Of a stretch of DNA of 64,000 bases, positions 1 through 8,473 are shown piece by piece. This DNA comes from Oligosphaera ethanolica. Lineage in GTDB: Bacteria > Verrucomicrobiota > Lentisphaeria > Oligosphaerales > Oligosphaeraceae. The translations under genes were made by a program, and so were the position numbers. Each line of letters opens with the position of its first letter. Within the stretch, counting starts at the first letter, position 1. The notes beneath the pieces were generated by a model. That model was not told where the DNA came from. It searched no databases and saw only the letters and a list, made by a program, of their open reading frames with translations. Where the stretch lies: NCBI RefSeq assembly GCF_030814695.1, contig NZ_JAUSVL010000001.1, positions 3,012,227 through 3,076,226 of the forward strand, given 5' to 3'.

Positions 1-306
1 GTTGCCGAAGTTACCGCGTCCCGAACGAATTCCGTAGGCAAACCACACCCGGGCGACGAACACGCCGTCCACCTCGGCCAGATAGAGGTGGTCAATCACT
101 TCCGGTGCGTTGTGTCCGGCCAGCGCCTCGCGGTAATAAAGCCGCCAGTAGGCCTGATCGTTGACATATTTGCGATAGCTGTCGAAGCCCAGCGACGCTG
201 TCAGATACCGGGCAAGCCGCATTTCATCCTCCGTGTCCGGCGCGATCCAGCGCCAGATCCGTACCCGAGACTTATCCGGAGCGTCATATGTTTTTAACAA
301 TTCCAT
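1..306 (-). CDS. GNAT-like N-acetyltransferase, N-terminal part (cut by window edge)
   Basis: The first 102 codons of a minus-strand gene are visible; the rest lies beyond base 1. It opens MELLKTYDAPDKSRVRIWRW and continues with a stretch near residues 75-100 (HLYLAEVDGVFVARVWFAYG) that looks like the beta2-beta3 region of a GNAT acetyltransferase, where the protein usually reads 'not-x-V-x-G-x-x'. The start at 306 is the first ATG after the upstream stop and lies only 22 bases downstream of the PIG-L deacetylase, so the two are probably co-transcribed. A deacetylase next to an acetyltransferase is a plausible pair acting on an amino sugar or similar substrate, but this is inference. The fold assignment is tentative because the acetyl-CoA binding motif would lie in the missing part. 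Confidence 0.5.
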   Translation of the reverse strand, partial: MELLKTYDAPDKSRVRIWRWIAPDTEDEMRLARYLTASLGFDSYRKYVNDQAYWRLYYREALAGHNAPEVIDHLYLAEVDGVFVARVWFAYGIRSGRGNFGN

Positions 307-328
307 TTGTTACAGATCCATAGTTGTC

Positions 329-1114
329 TCAATTTTGGAAATATGTGTTGCCGTACGGCCACGGAGAGGCTCCGGCCCAGCGGAATTGATTTGCCAGCAG
401 ATGCCGCAGAAGCAGATCGCTGGCGTCGAGTCCAGTTCCTTCGGGAAATTTAACGACCTTAAACCCTTCCGCGTATCGCAATCCGGCGCAACCGCCGCGG
501 AAGCGGACGCAGTCGGCCTTGGATTGAGCCAACTCGGCGCCCTTCTCTCCTGCGATGCAAACGGTCAAGGCTTCTTCCAGTTTCCCGAAAACGGAAGAAA
601 TGTCGATGTAAAGATCCGGATGGAAATACAGCATGCTCTGACTCGGTCCGGCCTCATAAGCGTAAATTTCGCGGATACTGTGCAGTTTATTGTCCCAGAA
701 GGAATTAAGAATGGCGTCGTAGGTGGTTTGCGCCACTCGCCGGTGTTCGGGGTGACTGTCCCGCGGCCACATCAGAAAGACCAGATCCGGCTGAAATGCC
801 TCAAGCTGTTCCATGATGAGAGACCGGTCGTGGCGGTCCCCCTCGTACAGGCTGCTTTCCCGGCCGCCGATGATGAGGTGACGGCATCCGAGAAGCTCCG
901 CCGAGTGGTCGATGTCGGCATCGAAGACCTCCAATTCCTCCGGCGTCCGAACATGGTTGTGACAGGCCACATGCAACATCATACATTCGCAGTCCGCCTC
1001 GACCAGCAGCCGCAAAGCGCCGCCGCATCCGAAATGACATTCATCGGAATGCGCTCCAATCGCCATCACTTTGATTTTTTTTTGCATCATTTCAATTCGC
1101 CCCGTTTTTTTCAT
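329..1114 (-). CDS. PIG-L / LmbE family N-acetyl deacetylase
   Basis: This 261-residue protein matches the PIG-L (LmbE-like) zinc deacetylase family, which removes acetyl groups from N-acetylglucosaminyl-type substrates. The N-terminal metal motif, normally AHPDD-x-x-x-GCGG, reads GAHSDECHFGCGG at about residues 19-31, and the second metal histidine lies in MWPRDSHPEHRR near residue 120, matching the usual HPDHR. The canonical second Asp, a metal ligand, is Glu here, and the Pro is Ser, so activity may be altered. There is no signal peptide, so it should act in the cytoplasm. Two starts are possible: 1114, or the ATG ATG pair at 1085-1090, which trims the N-terminal extension and has a GGGGCGAA-type ribosome site nearby. 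It heads a minus-strand pair with the GNAT-like gene. Confidence 0.8.
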   Translation of the reverse strand: MKKTGRIEMMQKKIKVMAIGAHSDECHFGCGGALRLLVEADCECMMLHVACHNHVRTPEELEVFDADIDHSAELLGCRHLIIGGRESSLYEGDRHDRSLIMEQLEAFQPDLVFLMWPRDSHPEHRRVAQTTYDAILNSFWDNKLHSIREIYAYEAGPSQSMLYFHPDLYIDISSVFGKLEEALTVCIAGEKGAELAQSKADCVRFRGGCAGLRYAEGFKVVKFPEGTGLDASDLLLRHLLANQFRWAGASPWPYGNTYFQN

Positions 1115-1336
1115 GCGTCAAAACTCTTTTGGTGCGTTCGATACCGTTTTTCTGAAACGTGTACGTCTTCATTTTCAGTAAAGATTTAGTTTCGAAAAGT
1201 TGCTACCCCCGAAAAAAATCATCGAAAAAACTCCATTTTAAAGATTAATTTCCTTGACTTCGCTATTATTATACATTTTTTTGATATTAAAAAAAGAGCT
1301 GTACTTGCTTAAAATATTTAAAATGCAATCAAATAT
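1115..1336. other. AT-rich divergent intergenic region
   Basis: This stretch separates the minus-strand PIG-L gene from the plus-strand fragment at 1337. It is far richer in A and T than the surrounding genes and contains TTGACT (1254-1259) and several TATTAT/TATACA-like words, so it probably holds promoters in one or both directions. No clean -35/-10 pair with 17 base spacing could be fixed. Confidence 0.3.
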
Positions 1337-1516
1337 ATGAAAAACAAACTACCAGAACAAGCCTACGACGAGTATTGTCCCGGCAACGATTTGAATCTGA
1401 ACAGAGAACACTATTTTTGGGACAGGCCGTCGCGTCTGGGAATTCCGGTGTATGCGGAAGGAGGAATAACGGCGCGTCGCCGCGGAAGCGTTCTGTTCAT
1501 GCACCATCGGTATTAG
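1337..1516 (+). pseudogene. Truncated gene fragment, possibly N-terminus of a transcriptional regulator
   Basis: A 59-codon open frame starts with MKNKLPEQAYDEYCPGNDLN and stays protein-like up to RRRGSVLFMHHRY before a stop at 1514-1516. The composition and the ending (a run leading into 'MHHR') resemble the N-terminal cupin-like start of AraC-type regulators, which would suit its divergent position opposite the PIG-L gene, but I do not recognise the family with certainty. The frame stops about 20 bases before the first copy of the terminal-inverted-repeat element at 1536, so the most economical reading is a gene broken by insertion or deletion, with the 3' part lost from this window. It could also be a genuine short protein. 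Confidence 0.4.
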
Positions 1517-1535
1517 TACCTCGCCGTGGAAATGT

Positions 1536-1593
1536 ATAGTGGACCCCGAAAATTGGACAAGGCCATAAGTGAAGAGACATCAAGCGCTGTCCA
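1536..1593 (+). mobile_element. Left part of a terminal-inverted-repeat (MITE/IS-relic) element, copy 1
   Basis: The sequence opens with ATAGTGGACCCCGAAAATTG (1536-1555), almost identical to the left end of the complete element at 4199-4274, and continues with the same kind of interior (GGCCATAAGTGAAGAGACAT) as far as CGCTGTCCA. There the match stops: the expected right inverted repeat is replaced by unrelated DNA. It is therefore a half-copy. The end sequence resembles IS3-family termini, but no transposase gene remains, so the family is not proven. Confidence 0.6.
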
Positions 1594-2268
1594 GCCCGGG
1601 AGTCATTGTGGCGTCCGGCGACGATCGCTATGCCGTCGCCTGCGGAATTGCCGACGGCTGCGGGCTGACAAAGGCGCTTGGCGAGCCAAGCGCGAAGGAG
1701 ACGCCGCACCAACGCATCCTATACGCTATGTCCGGCATGGTCCTGGCCGGCGAGTTCGAGCTGATCAGCGACTTACGGCAGCACGCGATGGAGCCGGGCT
1801 ACTTCTCTCCCATAAGCGACTCGCATTATGTCGTGGCGACCCGGCGGTGGTGCTCAGGCAGTTTACTGACGTGACCCTGCACCTGGGTAACAGGTTCCGG
1901 AAGGCGCATACGCAGGCCACAAGACTGCTCCTGAATAAACAGACGATTGCCTTTGATACGATCCACGGTATGTTTTCCCAGTGGGGCGTAGATTACGACT
2001 TGGTGGATCGGCCAAAATCAGACCTCGTGTGCCGCGCTGTGGCCCGTACGTCTGCTGGCGCATCATGCCGCGTGGCAAGCTCATCGGTTGGGACTTCAAG
2101 CCGCCGCTAGCGGGCTACGTGGCGCCAAGGCGTGCGGGATTGATCGAGTTGGCGGAGAGGGTAACGGGCTGGGCCACCGCTAATGGTTGTCAGATGATAA
2201 GCGCAATTTCAATTCGAGTCCAAGACCTAACCAAGACACGGTTGATGAATGGATGAATCGAGGAACAC
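1594..2268 (+). other. Unassigned, probably degraded coding DNA inside the island
   Basis: No single convincing gene was found here. Three overlapping plus-strand frames each look protein-like over part of the span (about 1600-1860, 1860-2050 and 2070-2256), as expected for one gene broken by frameshifts. The last part reads ELAERVTGWATANGCQMISA, which faintly recalls the C-terminal helix-strand of GNAT acetyltransferases; I would not assign a function on that basis. It lies between copies 1 and 2 of the terminal-inverted-repeat element and may be passenger DNA. Confidence 0.3.
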
Positions 2269-2511
2269 ATGAAAATAGTGATAGTAGGTGAGAGGAACGG
2301 CAAGGCTGTAGTGCGGTGGCCGCAGTTTCTTGTTCTAGCGCTGGTCTTGTCATTGGTTATTGGCATCGGGATTGGAGCAGTCTTTTACCTGCTCGCTGGT
2401 CAGTGGTCGCATATATCCACGCTCGTTGGCATTGTGATCGGCGCAGGCATTGCTGGCCTCGGGCTAATCCAAGGTCTGAGGACAGCCCCCGGAAAGCAGC
2501 CCCCACTATAA
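2269..2511 (+). CDS. Small two-helix membrane protein
   Basis: This 80-residue protein is preceded by a good ribosome site (GAGGAA five bases upstream of the ATG). After a short polar N-terminus (MKIVIVGERNGKAVVRW) it has two hydrophobic segments at about residues 19-42 and 49-70, separated by a short loop, and ends with a basic, proline-containing tail. That is the layout of a small inner-membrane protein; phage holins and several unrelated families share it, and nothing in the sequence chooses between them. It lies in the accessory island between inverted-repeat elements. Confidence 0.5.
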   Translation: MKIVIVGERNGKAVVRWPQFLVLALVLSLVIGIGIGAVFYLLAGQWSHISTLVGIVIGAGIAGLGLIQGLRTAPGKQPPL

Positions 2512-2560
2512 GCTATTTGTTGCCAATTTTCGGTCCCGTATTATTCCAGGTGGAACAAGT

Positions 2561-2640
2561 ATATTGGACCCCAATAATTGGACAGGGCTGTACATGAAGA
2601 AGACAGTTAGCCACTGTCCAATTTTTTGGGCCTACGGTAT
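2561..2640. mobile_element. Terminal-inverted-repeat element, copy 2 (degenerate)
   Basis: The left end ATATTGGACCCCAATAATTG (2561-2580) and the right end TGTCCAATTTTTTGGGCC followed by TACGGTAT (to 2640) are imperfect inverted repeats of each other and match the ends of the element at 4199-4274. The interior GGGCTGTACATGAAGAAGAC also matches the other copies. With about 80 bases and no gene it is MITE-like. Confidence 0.6.
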
Positions 2641-2684
2641 GTACCCGAAATGGGAAAATGGGTTCATGTGGCGATTAACATGGT

Positions 2685-2758
2685 ATAGTGGTTTCCCAAA
2701 GAATTGGGGAGGGCTATACGCGTAGAAGGCCTTGACCGATGTCCACACCAAGTATAGT
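2685..2758. mobile_element. Terminal-inverted-repeat element, copy 3 (highly diverged)
   Basis: ATAGTGGTTTCCCAAAGAAT (from 2685), the interior GGGCTATACGCGTAGAAGGC and a right end containing GATGTCCACACC and TATAGTGG follow the same layout and spacing as copies 2 and 4, but with many substitutions. It lies directly upstream of the ankyrin gene and may contribute to its leader. Confidence 0.45.
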
Positions 2759-2824
2759 GGTCAGGATTTGTGTTATATTCCAACATATTGCACAGCCATT
2801 TTTTGAATTTAGGAAAGATCGTCA

Positions 2825-4135
2825 ATGTCCACTAATTCCCAATGGATCACAGCTCAAGAATATACAGAGTGCCTGATAGAAATAGGTGAGAAGTTTCTGC
2901 ATTATTTCCACAAGCGCAGAAATTCTCTTCCATTGCATATTCAGATAGCCTGTGGAATGCTGTCTCTCTCAGACTTGAAGGAAATGCTGTTAGCCAAGCC
3001 GCACCTGGCCAACGTCCGTGATGATTTCGGAAGGACGCCCATGATGGTTTATTGGCATTCAATTCTCTACAGTTTGCTTCTCGAACATGGTGCGAATACC
3101 AATCAGTGTGACAATGACGGCAATACAGTGCTGATGTATCATCGTAAAAATACGGAAATGGTAGAATTATTACTGTCTTACGGTGCAGATATCAATGCAA
3201 AAAACAACGAAGGAATCTCCCTGATTGCAATGGCTCAGCGGGAAGGATTGCCAATCCAGCCGCTTTTAGATGCAGGAGCCATTTGGCAACCTGTTACAAG
3301 AGACAAGAAGAACGAAATATTCCTGAACTGCCTGCCAAATGAAAGCATAGAAGTCTTATCAAGGATAGTTTCCGATAATGTTATTTCTGAGGAAACATAC
3401 CATCATGCACGAGTCTGGAGCGGTTGTCATTGCCAGAAGAAGTTTGAATGGCTTAGACAGCTTGAGAATAGTTTTACATATCCTAAAGAGAAGGATTTTA
3501 CTGAAGAAGAGGCCAAGATCTTTGAAAAAGAATTTCGGTTGCGAAAATGCGATGTTGAGTCTGAAGGATTCAAGACTCTTCTGAACAACATGAAAGAATG
3601 CCTTTGGGATCTTTCCGCTCTGAACAAATATCTTGTTCGTGATCCAGCTGTTTTATCGGGTGTAAGCAATGTTGAAATCCTTGAAATACTACTTAAGGCA
3701 GGCGCAGATCCCAATCTAGGCATGGAATGGGAAAAAAACACTGATGCAGGTTCAATTTTGTATTCAGCGGTTGAATTACGTAACGCCAAAGCAGTGCGAC
3801 TTTTACTTGCAGCTGGGGCAAATCCAACCTCAGGAACTTCCTATATGGAGTGTGATGACACCAATGTAGCCTGTGCTATCCGGAACAATGATCTGGACAT
3901 CTTAAAAATGCTGATTGAAGCAAAGGCAGATTTAGATTTTGCCATCAGATGCAATAGGACTCCCATTATCACTGCTATCAAGGAAAATAATCTTCCTGCT
4001 TTAAAAATGCTTATCGAAGCAGGAGCCAATCCAAATCTTGCTGATCTATACGGGCGTATTCCAGCAGAGTCGCTCGACAAAGTGAATAATTCACCTGAAC
4101 TAATAGATTACTTCATGACTGTCACAGCATCGTAA
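2825..4135 (+). CDS. Ankyrin-repeat protein
   Basis: This 436-residue protein is built largely of ankyrin repeats, which mediate protein-protein contacts. Clear units are GRTPMM...LLLEHGANTNQ and GNTVLM...LLLSYGADINAK (residues about 60-125) and, after a non-repeat middle of roughly 110 residues (about 160-270), further units with LLKAGADPN, LLLAAGANP, LIEAKADLD and LIEAGANPN (about 280-425). There is no signal peptide or membrane segment. A ribosome site AGGAAAG precedes the ATG. The gene is visibly lower in GC than the neighbouring metabolic genes and sits between inverted-repeat elements, so it is probably acquired. Its partner is unknown. Confidence 0.85.
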   Translation: MSTNSQWITAQEYTECLIEIGEKFLHYFHKRRNSLPLHIQIACGMLSLSDLKEMLLAKPHLANVRDDFGRTPMMVYWHSILYSLLLEHGANTNQCDNDGNTVLMYHRKNTEMVELLLSYGADINAKNNEGISLIAMAQREGLPIQPLLDAGAIWQPVTRDKKNEIFLNCLPNESIEVLSRIVSDNVISEETYHHARVWSGCHCQKKFEWLRQLENSFTYPKEKDFTEEEAKIFEKEFRLRKCDVESEGFKTLLNNMKECLWDLSALNKYLVRDPAVLSGVSNVEILEILLKAGADPNLGMEWEKNTDAGSILYSAVELRNAKAVRLLLAAGANPTSGTSYMECDDTNVACAIRNNDLDILKMLIEAKADLDFAIRCNRTPIITAIKENNLPALKMLIEAGANPNLADLYGRIPAESLDKVNNSPELIDYFMTVTAS

Positions 4136-4198
4136 GTGCTCATGCAGCACATTTCACGCTTTTCTCAATCATGGGCTGTAACATAAATCCTGTGAGTC

Positions 4199-4274
4199 AT
4201 AGTGGACCCCAAAAATTGGACCGGGCAATACGTGTAGAAGACATTCATCACTGTCCAATTTTGGGGTCCACTAT
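4199..4274. mobile_element. Complete 76 bp MITE-like element with near-perfect terminal inverted repeats, copy 4
   Basis: The left end ATAGTGGACCCCAAAAATTG and the right end CAATTTTGGGGTCCACTAT are inverted repeats over about 24 bases with a one-base length difference in the A-run. The ~28 base interior (CGGGCAATACGTGTAGAAGA...) is the same as in the other copies. Size, perfect ends and absence of a gene mark it as a non-autonomous element mobilised by a transposase elsewhere; the ends resemble those of IS3-type elements. Confidence 0.7.
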
Positions 4275-4348
4275 AGTCCACGCACATTTGTATTCGCCAA
4301 ATTCTAAGTGCGGTGTTGCGCGGGTCGGGAGCATTGGCCGGCTGGGGG

Positions 4349-4882
4349 TCATTTTTGCCTTGGGTATTCGAGTTTGGTGGTGTCGTATCCCCATGCTTTG
4401 ATTTGTGCGAGATGGCGGTCGAGGTCTTCTTGGGGGATGGTGGGGGTGCGGGCGAGGATCCAGAGGAAATCTTTGCCGGAGCTGCCGACGATGACTTGGG
4501 TGTAGTCTTGGTCGAGGGCGAGGATGCGGTAGTCGCCATAGAAGGGGCGGAAGAAGGACACCCGGAGCTCACCGACGCTGGGATCGCCTTTGAATTTGGC
4601 GACAGCGGTGGCGCTTTTTTCTTTGCCGTTTTTGGTGCCGCTGTTGACGACGCGGATGCGGCCGTCGGGTCGGCGGCTGTACTCGGCGCGGACGTAGTCC
4701 ATGTCTCGCTCGAACCAGTGCGGCATGCGGGCGATTTCGTACCATTGGCCGAGGTAGCGTTCGAGGACGAAGCCGGTGACGGCGGGTATGGGCGGTTCCG
4801 TCGTCGTTGGCGCCTTGGTTGCGCATGACGTGAGCAGGACCAGCGAGAGCAGGGCGGGGAACTGTGCGCGGTGGGTGGTCAT
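4349..4882 (-). CDS. blc: Outer-membrane lipoprotein of the lipocalin (Blc) family
   Basis: This 177-residue protein starts with a lipoprotein signal peptide (hydrophobic run, then LLTSC, with the lipidated Cys at about residue 20). The lipocalin signature GxW appears as YLGQWYEIARMP near residue 43, followed by the alternating strands typical of the beta-barrel (VRAEYS, IRVVNSGTKNGK, ELRVSFFRPFYGDYRILALD, TQVIVGSS). Bacterial lipocalins bind lysophospholipids or other lipids at the outer membrane and are linked to envelope stress. A GGAGG ribosome site lies six bases from the ATG. It follows copA on the same strand after 93 bases and may share its transcript. Confidence 0.9.
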   Translation of the reverse strand: MTTHRAQFPALLSLVLLTSCATKAPTTTEPPIPAVTGFVLERYLGQWYEIARMPHWFERDMDYVRAEYSRRPDGRIRVVNSGTKNGKEKSATAVAKFKGDPSVGELRVSFFRPFYGDYRILALDQDYTQVIVGSSGKDFLWILARTPTIPQEDLDRHLAQIKAWGYDTTKLEYPRQK

Positions 4883-4975
4883 GGTGCCTCCGGGGGACGT
4901 GATGGTGGTGGTGGGCCTTGGTGGGCGAATGCATGGGTGTTTCTATGGGGGGATTGCGTTTCTGCTATGGTCGGA

Positions 4976-7204
4976 TCAGTTCTGTGCGGGTGAGAAGCGT
5001 TTTAGGCGCAGGGCGTTGGTGACGACGGCGACGGAGCTGAAGGCCATGGCCATGGCGCCGAAGATGGGGTTGAGCGCCGGGCCGCCAAACGCGTAAAATA
5101 CACCCGCAGCCAGTGGTATGCCCACGACGTTGTAGCCCAGCGCCCAAAAGAGATTTTCGCGGATGATGCGCAGGGTGGCTCGGCTGAGGGCGATGGCTGC
5201 GGCGACGTGATGGAGGTTGTTGCGCATGAGGACGATGTCCGCCGAGGCCATGGCGACGTCGGTGCCGCTGCCGATGGCGATGCCGACGTCGGCTTGGGCG
5301 AGTGCGGGCGCGTCGTTGATACCGTCGCCGACCATGGCGACCAGGCGGCCGGGCGCTTCGGCCTGGATGGCGCGGATGATGCTGGCTTTGTCGCCGGGGA
5401 GGAGTTCGGGTTCGACGCGGTCGATAGCGAGGCCTCTGGCGATGATATCGGCGCTTTCGCGGCGGTCGCCGGTGAGCATGATGGTCTTGAGGCCCATGCT
5501 GTGCAGCTGGGCAATGGCGGCTTGTGCTTCGGGCTTGATGCGGTCGGCGATGCCGATGACGGCCAGACAGCGACGGTCCATAGCCAGGTAGATGAGTGAC
5601 ATGGCCGGGAAATCGCGGTTGAGCCAGTCGTCGAGGGTGATTTGCTGTTCGCGCATGAGGCGTTCTGTGCCCAGTATGAGCTCATGGCCGTCGTGTTGGC
5701 AGCGCAGGCCCAGGCCGGGCAGGGCCTGGAAATCGCTGACGTGGGCAGTGGCGACCTTGCGGCGTTGGGCTTCGCGGCAGATTGCCTTGGCCAGCGGGTG
5801 TTCGGACTGCGCTTCGGCGGCGGCGGCAATGGCGAGGATGTCGTCGCTGGTGAACGTGCTGTCGGGTGCGAGCATGACGTGGGCGACTTCGGGCTGACCG
5901 AGGGTGAGGGTGCCCGTTTTATCAAAAATGACCGTACGGACTTTGCCGGCGGCTTCCAGGGCCTTGCCGTTGCGGATGAGAATACCGAGGGTGGCGCCGC
6001 GGCCGATACCAACAATGAGGGCGATGGGTGTCGCCAGGCCGAGGGCGCAGGGGCAGGCGATGACCAGCACCGCTAGGGCGAAGCGCAGGGCCTGGTCGCT
6101 GCCGACGCCGGCGATACTCCAGGCGACAAAGCTGGCGGCGGCGATGGCCAGGACAATCCATACGAAATAGCCGGCCACGGCGTCGGCCAGGCGGGCGATG
6201 GGCGGCCGGGTGCCCTGGGCGTCGGCGACCAGGCGGATGATGTGCGCGAGCGTGGTGTTGTCGCCCACCTGCGTGGCCTTGAAGACGAGAGCGCCGTGCT
6301 GGTTGATGGTGGCGCCAGTGACGCGGTCGCCTGGGAATTTTTCCACTGGCAGACTTTCGCCGCTGAGCATGGATTCGTCGATGGTGCTGCTGCCGTCGAC
6401 GATGACGCCGTCGGCGGGGATTTTTTCGCCGGGGAGGACGCGGATATGGTCATCAATGGCGAGGTCGGCGATGGGCAACTGCTGTTCCTGGCCGTCGCGG
6501 ATGACCCGGGCGGTTTCCGGGCGCAGATTCATGAGTTCGCGGATGGCGCCGGAGGCGCGTTGGCGGGAGCGGCCTTCGAGGAAGCGCCCGAGGAGGACGA
6601 AGGCGATGATCATACCGGCGGTTTCGAAATAGAGGTGGTGGCCGTCGTCGTGGCCGTGCAGTGGCAGGAGACTGTAGATGATGGCGGCGGCGGTGCCGAT
6701 GGCGATCAGCGTGTCCATATTTGGCGCGCCGCGCAGTAAGGCCGGCAGGCCATTGCGATAGAACTCGCGGCCGGCGATCAGCACGGGCAGGAGCAGCAGG
6801 ATCTGCAGCAGTCGCGACTGGCCGTGCGTCAGCGACCAAAAGGGCAGCCCGAACATGGCGTGCATGGCGACGTAGGACAGCAGGGCCGCAAAGAGCGCCG
6901 CGACCACAAAACGGCGAAAGCCACCGGCGTCCTCGGCCGCTGTGGCGTCCAAGCCGGCCGCGCTGGCTGCGGCCTCATGCTGTGAATCGTGATAGACGGC
7001 GCTGAAGCCGCATTTTTGCACTGCTGCGCAAATGTCGTCGGGGCCGAGCACGCCGTCCTCCGCCTGCAGGCTGAGGGTCTTGGCCGCGAAATTCACGTAG
7101 ACATCGCTGGCACCGGGCAGCTTTTTTACGGCCCGTTCGATGCTGGCGGCGCAGCCGGCGCAGTGCATGCCGCCGATGGTAAAACTGAGTTTGTGGGTGG
7201 GCAT
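4976..7204 (-). CDS. copA: Copper-type heavy-metal-exporting P1B-ATPase
   Basis: The 742-residue product carries one N-terminal heavy-metal domain with GMHCAGC (about residues 10-16), eight expected membrane segments, the transport motif CPC near residue 384 ([12 protein letters not shown]), the phosphorylation site DKTGTLT (Asp about 426), the HP motif SEHPLAK near 468, and the hinge [16 protein letters not shown] near 625. CPC together with the GMxCxxC domain indicates Cu(I) export across the inner membrane. The frame is open further upstream to 7318, but that part reads as unrelated residues; the ATG at 7204 is preceded by GGGAGA and directly begins the metal domain, so I chose it. Confidence 0.93.
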   Translation of the reverse strand: MPTHKLSFTIGGMHCAGCAASIERAVKKLPGASDVYVNFAAKTLSLQAEDGVLGPDDICAAVQKCGFSAVYHDSQHEAAASAAGLDATAAEDAGGFRRFVVAALFAALLSYVAMHAMFGLPFWSLTHGQSRLLQILLLLPVLIAGREFYRNGLPALLRGAPNMDTLIAIGTAAAIIYSLLPLHGHDDGHHLYFETAGMIIAFVLLGRFLEGRSRQRASGAIRELMNLRPETARVIRDGQEQQLPIADLAIDDHIRVLPGEKIPADGVIVDGSSTIDESMLSGESLPVEKFPGDRVTGATINQHGALVFKATQVGDNTTLAHIIRLVADAQGTRPPIARLADAVAGYFVWIVLAIAAASFVAWSIAGVGSDQALRFALAVLVIACPCALGLATPIALIVGIGRGATLGILIRNGKALEAAGKVRTVIFDKTGTLTLGQPEVAHVMLAPDSTFTSDDILAIAAAAEAQSEHPLAKAICREAQRRKVATAHVSDFQALPGLGLRCQHDGHELILGTERLMREQQITLDDWLNRDFPAMSLIYLAMDRRCLAVIGIADRIKPEAQAAIAQLHSMGLKTIMLTGDRRESADIIARGLAIDRVEPELLPGDKASIIRAIQAEAPGRLVAMVGDGINDAPALAQADVGIAIGSGTDVAMASADIVLMRNNLHHVAAAIALSRATLRIIRENLFWALGYNVVGIPLAAGVFYAFGGPALNPIFGAMAMAFSSVAVVTNALRLKRFSPAQN

Positions 7205-7539
7205 AGGGTATCTCCCAGATTGTGCAGAGTGTGTGGATGTGGCGCCCTCCGGGCGCTGATTCAAGGGGGGAGCATGGTGCGGCCCTGCGGGCCGAATCTG
7301 GGCTGGGGGCGGACACATAGGTCCGCCCCTACGCGGTCTGATCGGTTTGGTCGTCTTTCTGTTATCGCGGACGGATCGGACGGATCGGACCGATCCGACT
7401 ATTTGATCAGTCTGATCGGTCTGATCTTTTGTTTATTAGACCCGTCAAATTAGTGGAGTTCGCGCGTTGGCGCCAGTTCAGGGGGTATATTTGGCACTTT
7501 GGCGTATTTTTGTAGCGGTGAACGGAAACGGAATAGCCG
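7205..7539. repeat. Intergenic region with GATC-rich word array
   Basis: Between the divergent copA and the SBF transporter. From about 7337 to 7427 the DNA is made of repeated words such as GATCGGACGGATCGG followed by the inverse form GATCAGTCTGATCGG, the smallest member of the GATC array family seen at 13389-13640, 30501-30669 and 33371-33523. Near 7240-7310 there are short GC hairpins (GCGCCCTCCGGGCGC type) also found in other spacers. No gene was seen. Confidence 0.6.
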
Positions 7540-8469
7540 ATGATGAAGAAACTATTTTTGCCAGTGGGGATGCTGATCGTCATCGCGCTGTCGTTTTTGT
7601 ATCCGGCGCCGGGCGTGATGATGAAGGGCATGGGTCTGAACAACTTGCTCATCGTGGCGATCTTCCTGGTCTGCGGTTGGCAGACGGACGTGGACAATCT
7701 GCGCTACGACCACCGCATGGGCCTGATTTTCGTGGCGGGGGCGGTCTTGACGCTTGGTGTGGCGCCGTGGCTGGCGGTGGGTTTGACGCGGGTGTTGCGC
7801 ATTTCTGAGCTGCCGGCGATCGGGCTGATTGTGATGAGTGCGGTGCCACCGACTTTGTCCAGCGGCATCGTCATGACGGCCAATGCTGGCGGCAATGTCT
7901 TGTTGTCGCTGTCGCTGACCATCGGTTACAACCTGTTGGGGGTAGTGACGCTGCCGTTGATGCTGACCTGGTGTTTGTCTGGCGACACGGCGGTATCGAC
8001 GCAGCCGGCGACGATGTTTTTCAATCTGCTGGCCTTGGTGGTGCAGCCATTTTTTGCGGGTTTCATTTTTCAACGGGTTTTTCGGCTGCGGCCGCCCTCG
8101 TGGTTGGGATACGTGCCGTCGTTGTGCGTGCTGTTGCTGCTGCTGAATTTTTTCTCGGGGTCGCAGGGGGTGTTGCGGTCGTATCCTTTGGGCATGCTGG
8201 CTTTGTCGGGTTTGGGCAGTCTCGTGTTGCATGCCGTGCTGATGGCGCTGATGTGGTTCGGGGGCAGGGCCATGCGTTTTCCGTTGGCGGACTGCAAGGC
8301 GATGATCTTTACCGGCGCGTCCAAGACGGTGACTATTACCCTCGCGACGCTCGCAATTCTCGGCGTCGGCGAGGGACTGGCAGTCGTGCCGTGCCTGGTG
8401 TTCTATTTCGTGCAGATGATCGTCGATTCCATGCTCGCCGCCCGCATGGGCGCGATAGGCAAAAGCTAG
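7540..8469 (+). CDS. Bile acid:sodium symporter family (SBF-like) transporter
   Basis: The 309-residue product is almost entirely hydrophobic with about nine to ten membrane segments and matches the SBF / YfeH-like branch of the bile acid:sodium symporter superfamily. Recognisable stretches are GLIVMSAVPPTLSSGIVMT (about residues 95-115), the conserved loop in the first half, and FTGASKTVTITLATLAIL in the second (about 255-275), the pair of discontinuous helices characteristic of the fold. Substrates in bacteria are organic anions of many kinds, so the cargo cannot be named. Start codons at 7540 and 7543 are both possible. A strong hairpin immediately follows the stop. Confidence 0.82.
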   Translation: MMKKLFLPVGMLIVIALSFLYPAPGVMMKGMGLNNLLIVAIFLVCGWQTDVDNLRYDHRMGLIFVAGAVLTLGVAPWLAVGLTRVLRISELPAIGLIVMSAVPPTLSSGIVMTANAGGNVLLSLSLTIGYNLLGVVTLPLMLTWCLSGDTAVSTQPATMFFNLLALVVQPFFAGFIFQRVFRLRPPSWLGYVPSLCVLLLLLNFFSGSQGVLRSYPLGMLALSGLGSLVLHAVLMALMWFGGRAMRFPLADCKAMIFTGASKTVTITLATLAILGVGEGLAVVPCLVFYFVQMIVDSMLAARMGAIGKS

Positions 8470-8473
8470 TTTT

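Noticed and set aside
233-1189. Plus-strand frame of 318 codons opposite the PIG-L gene.
   Set aside because: Antisense shadow of a clearly recognisable deacetylase; no family resemblance.
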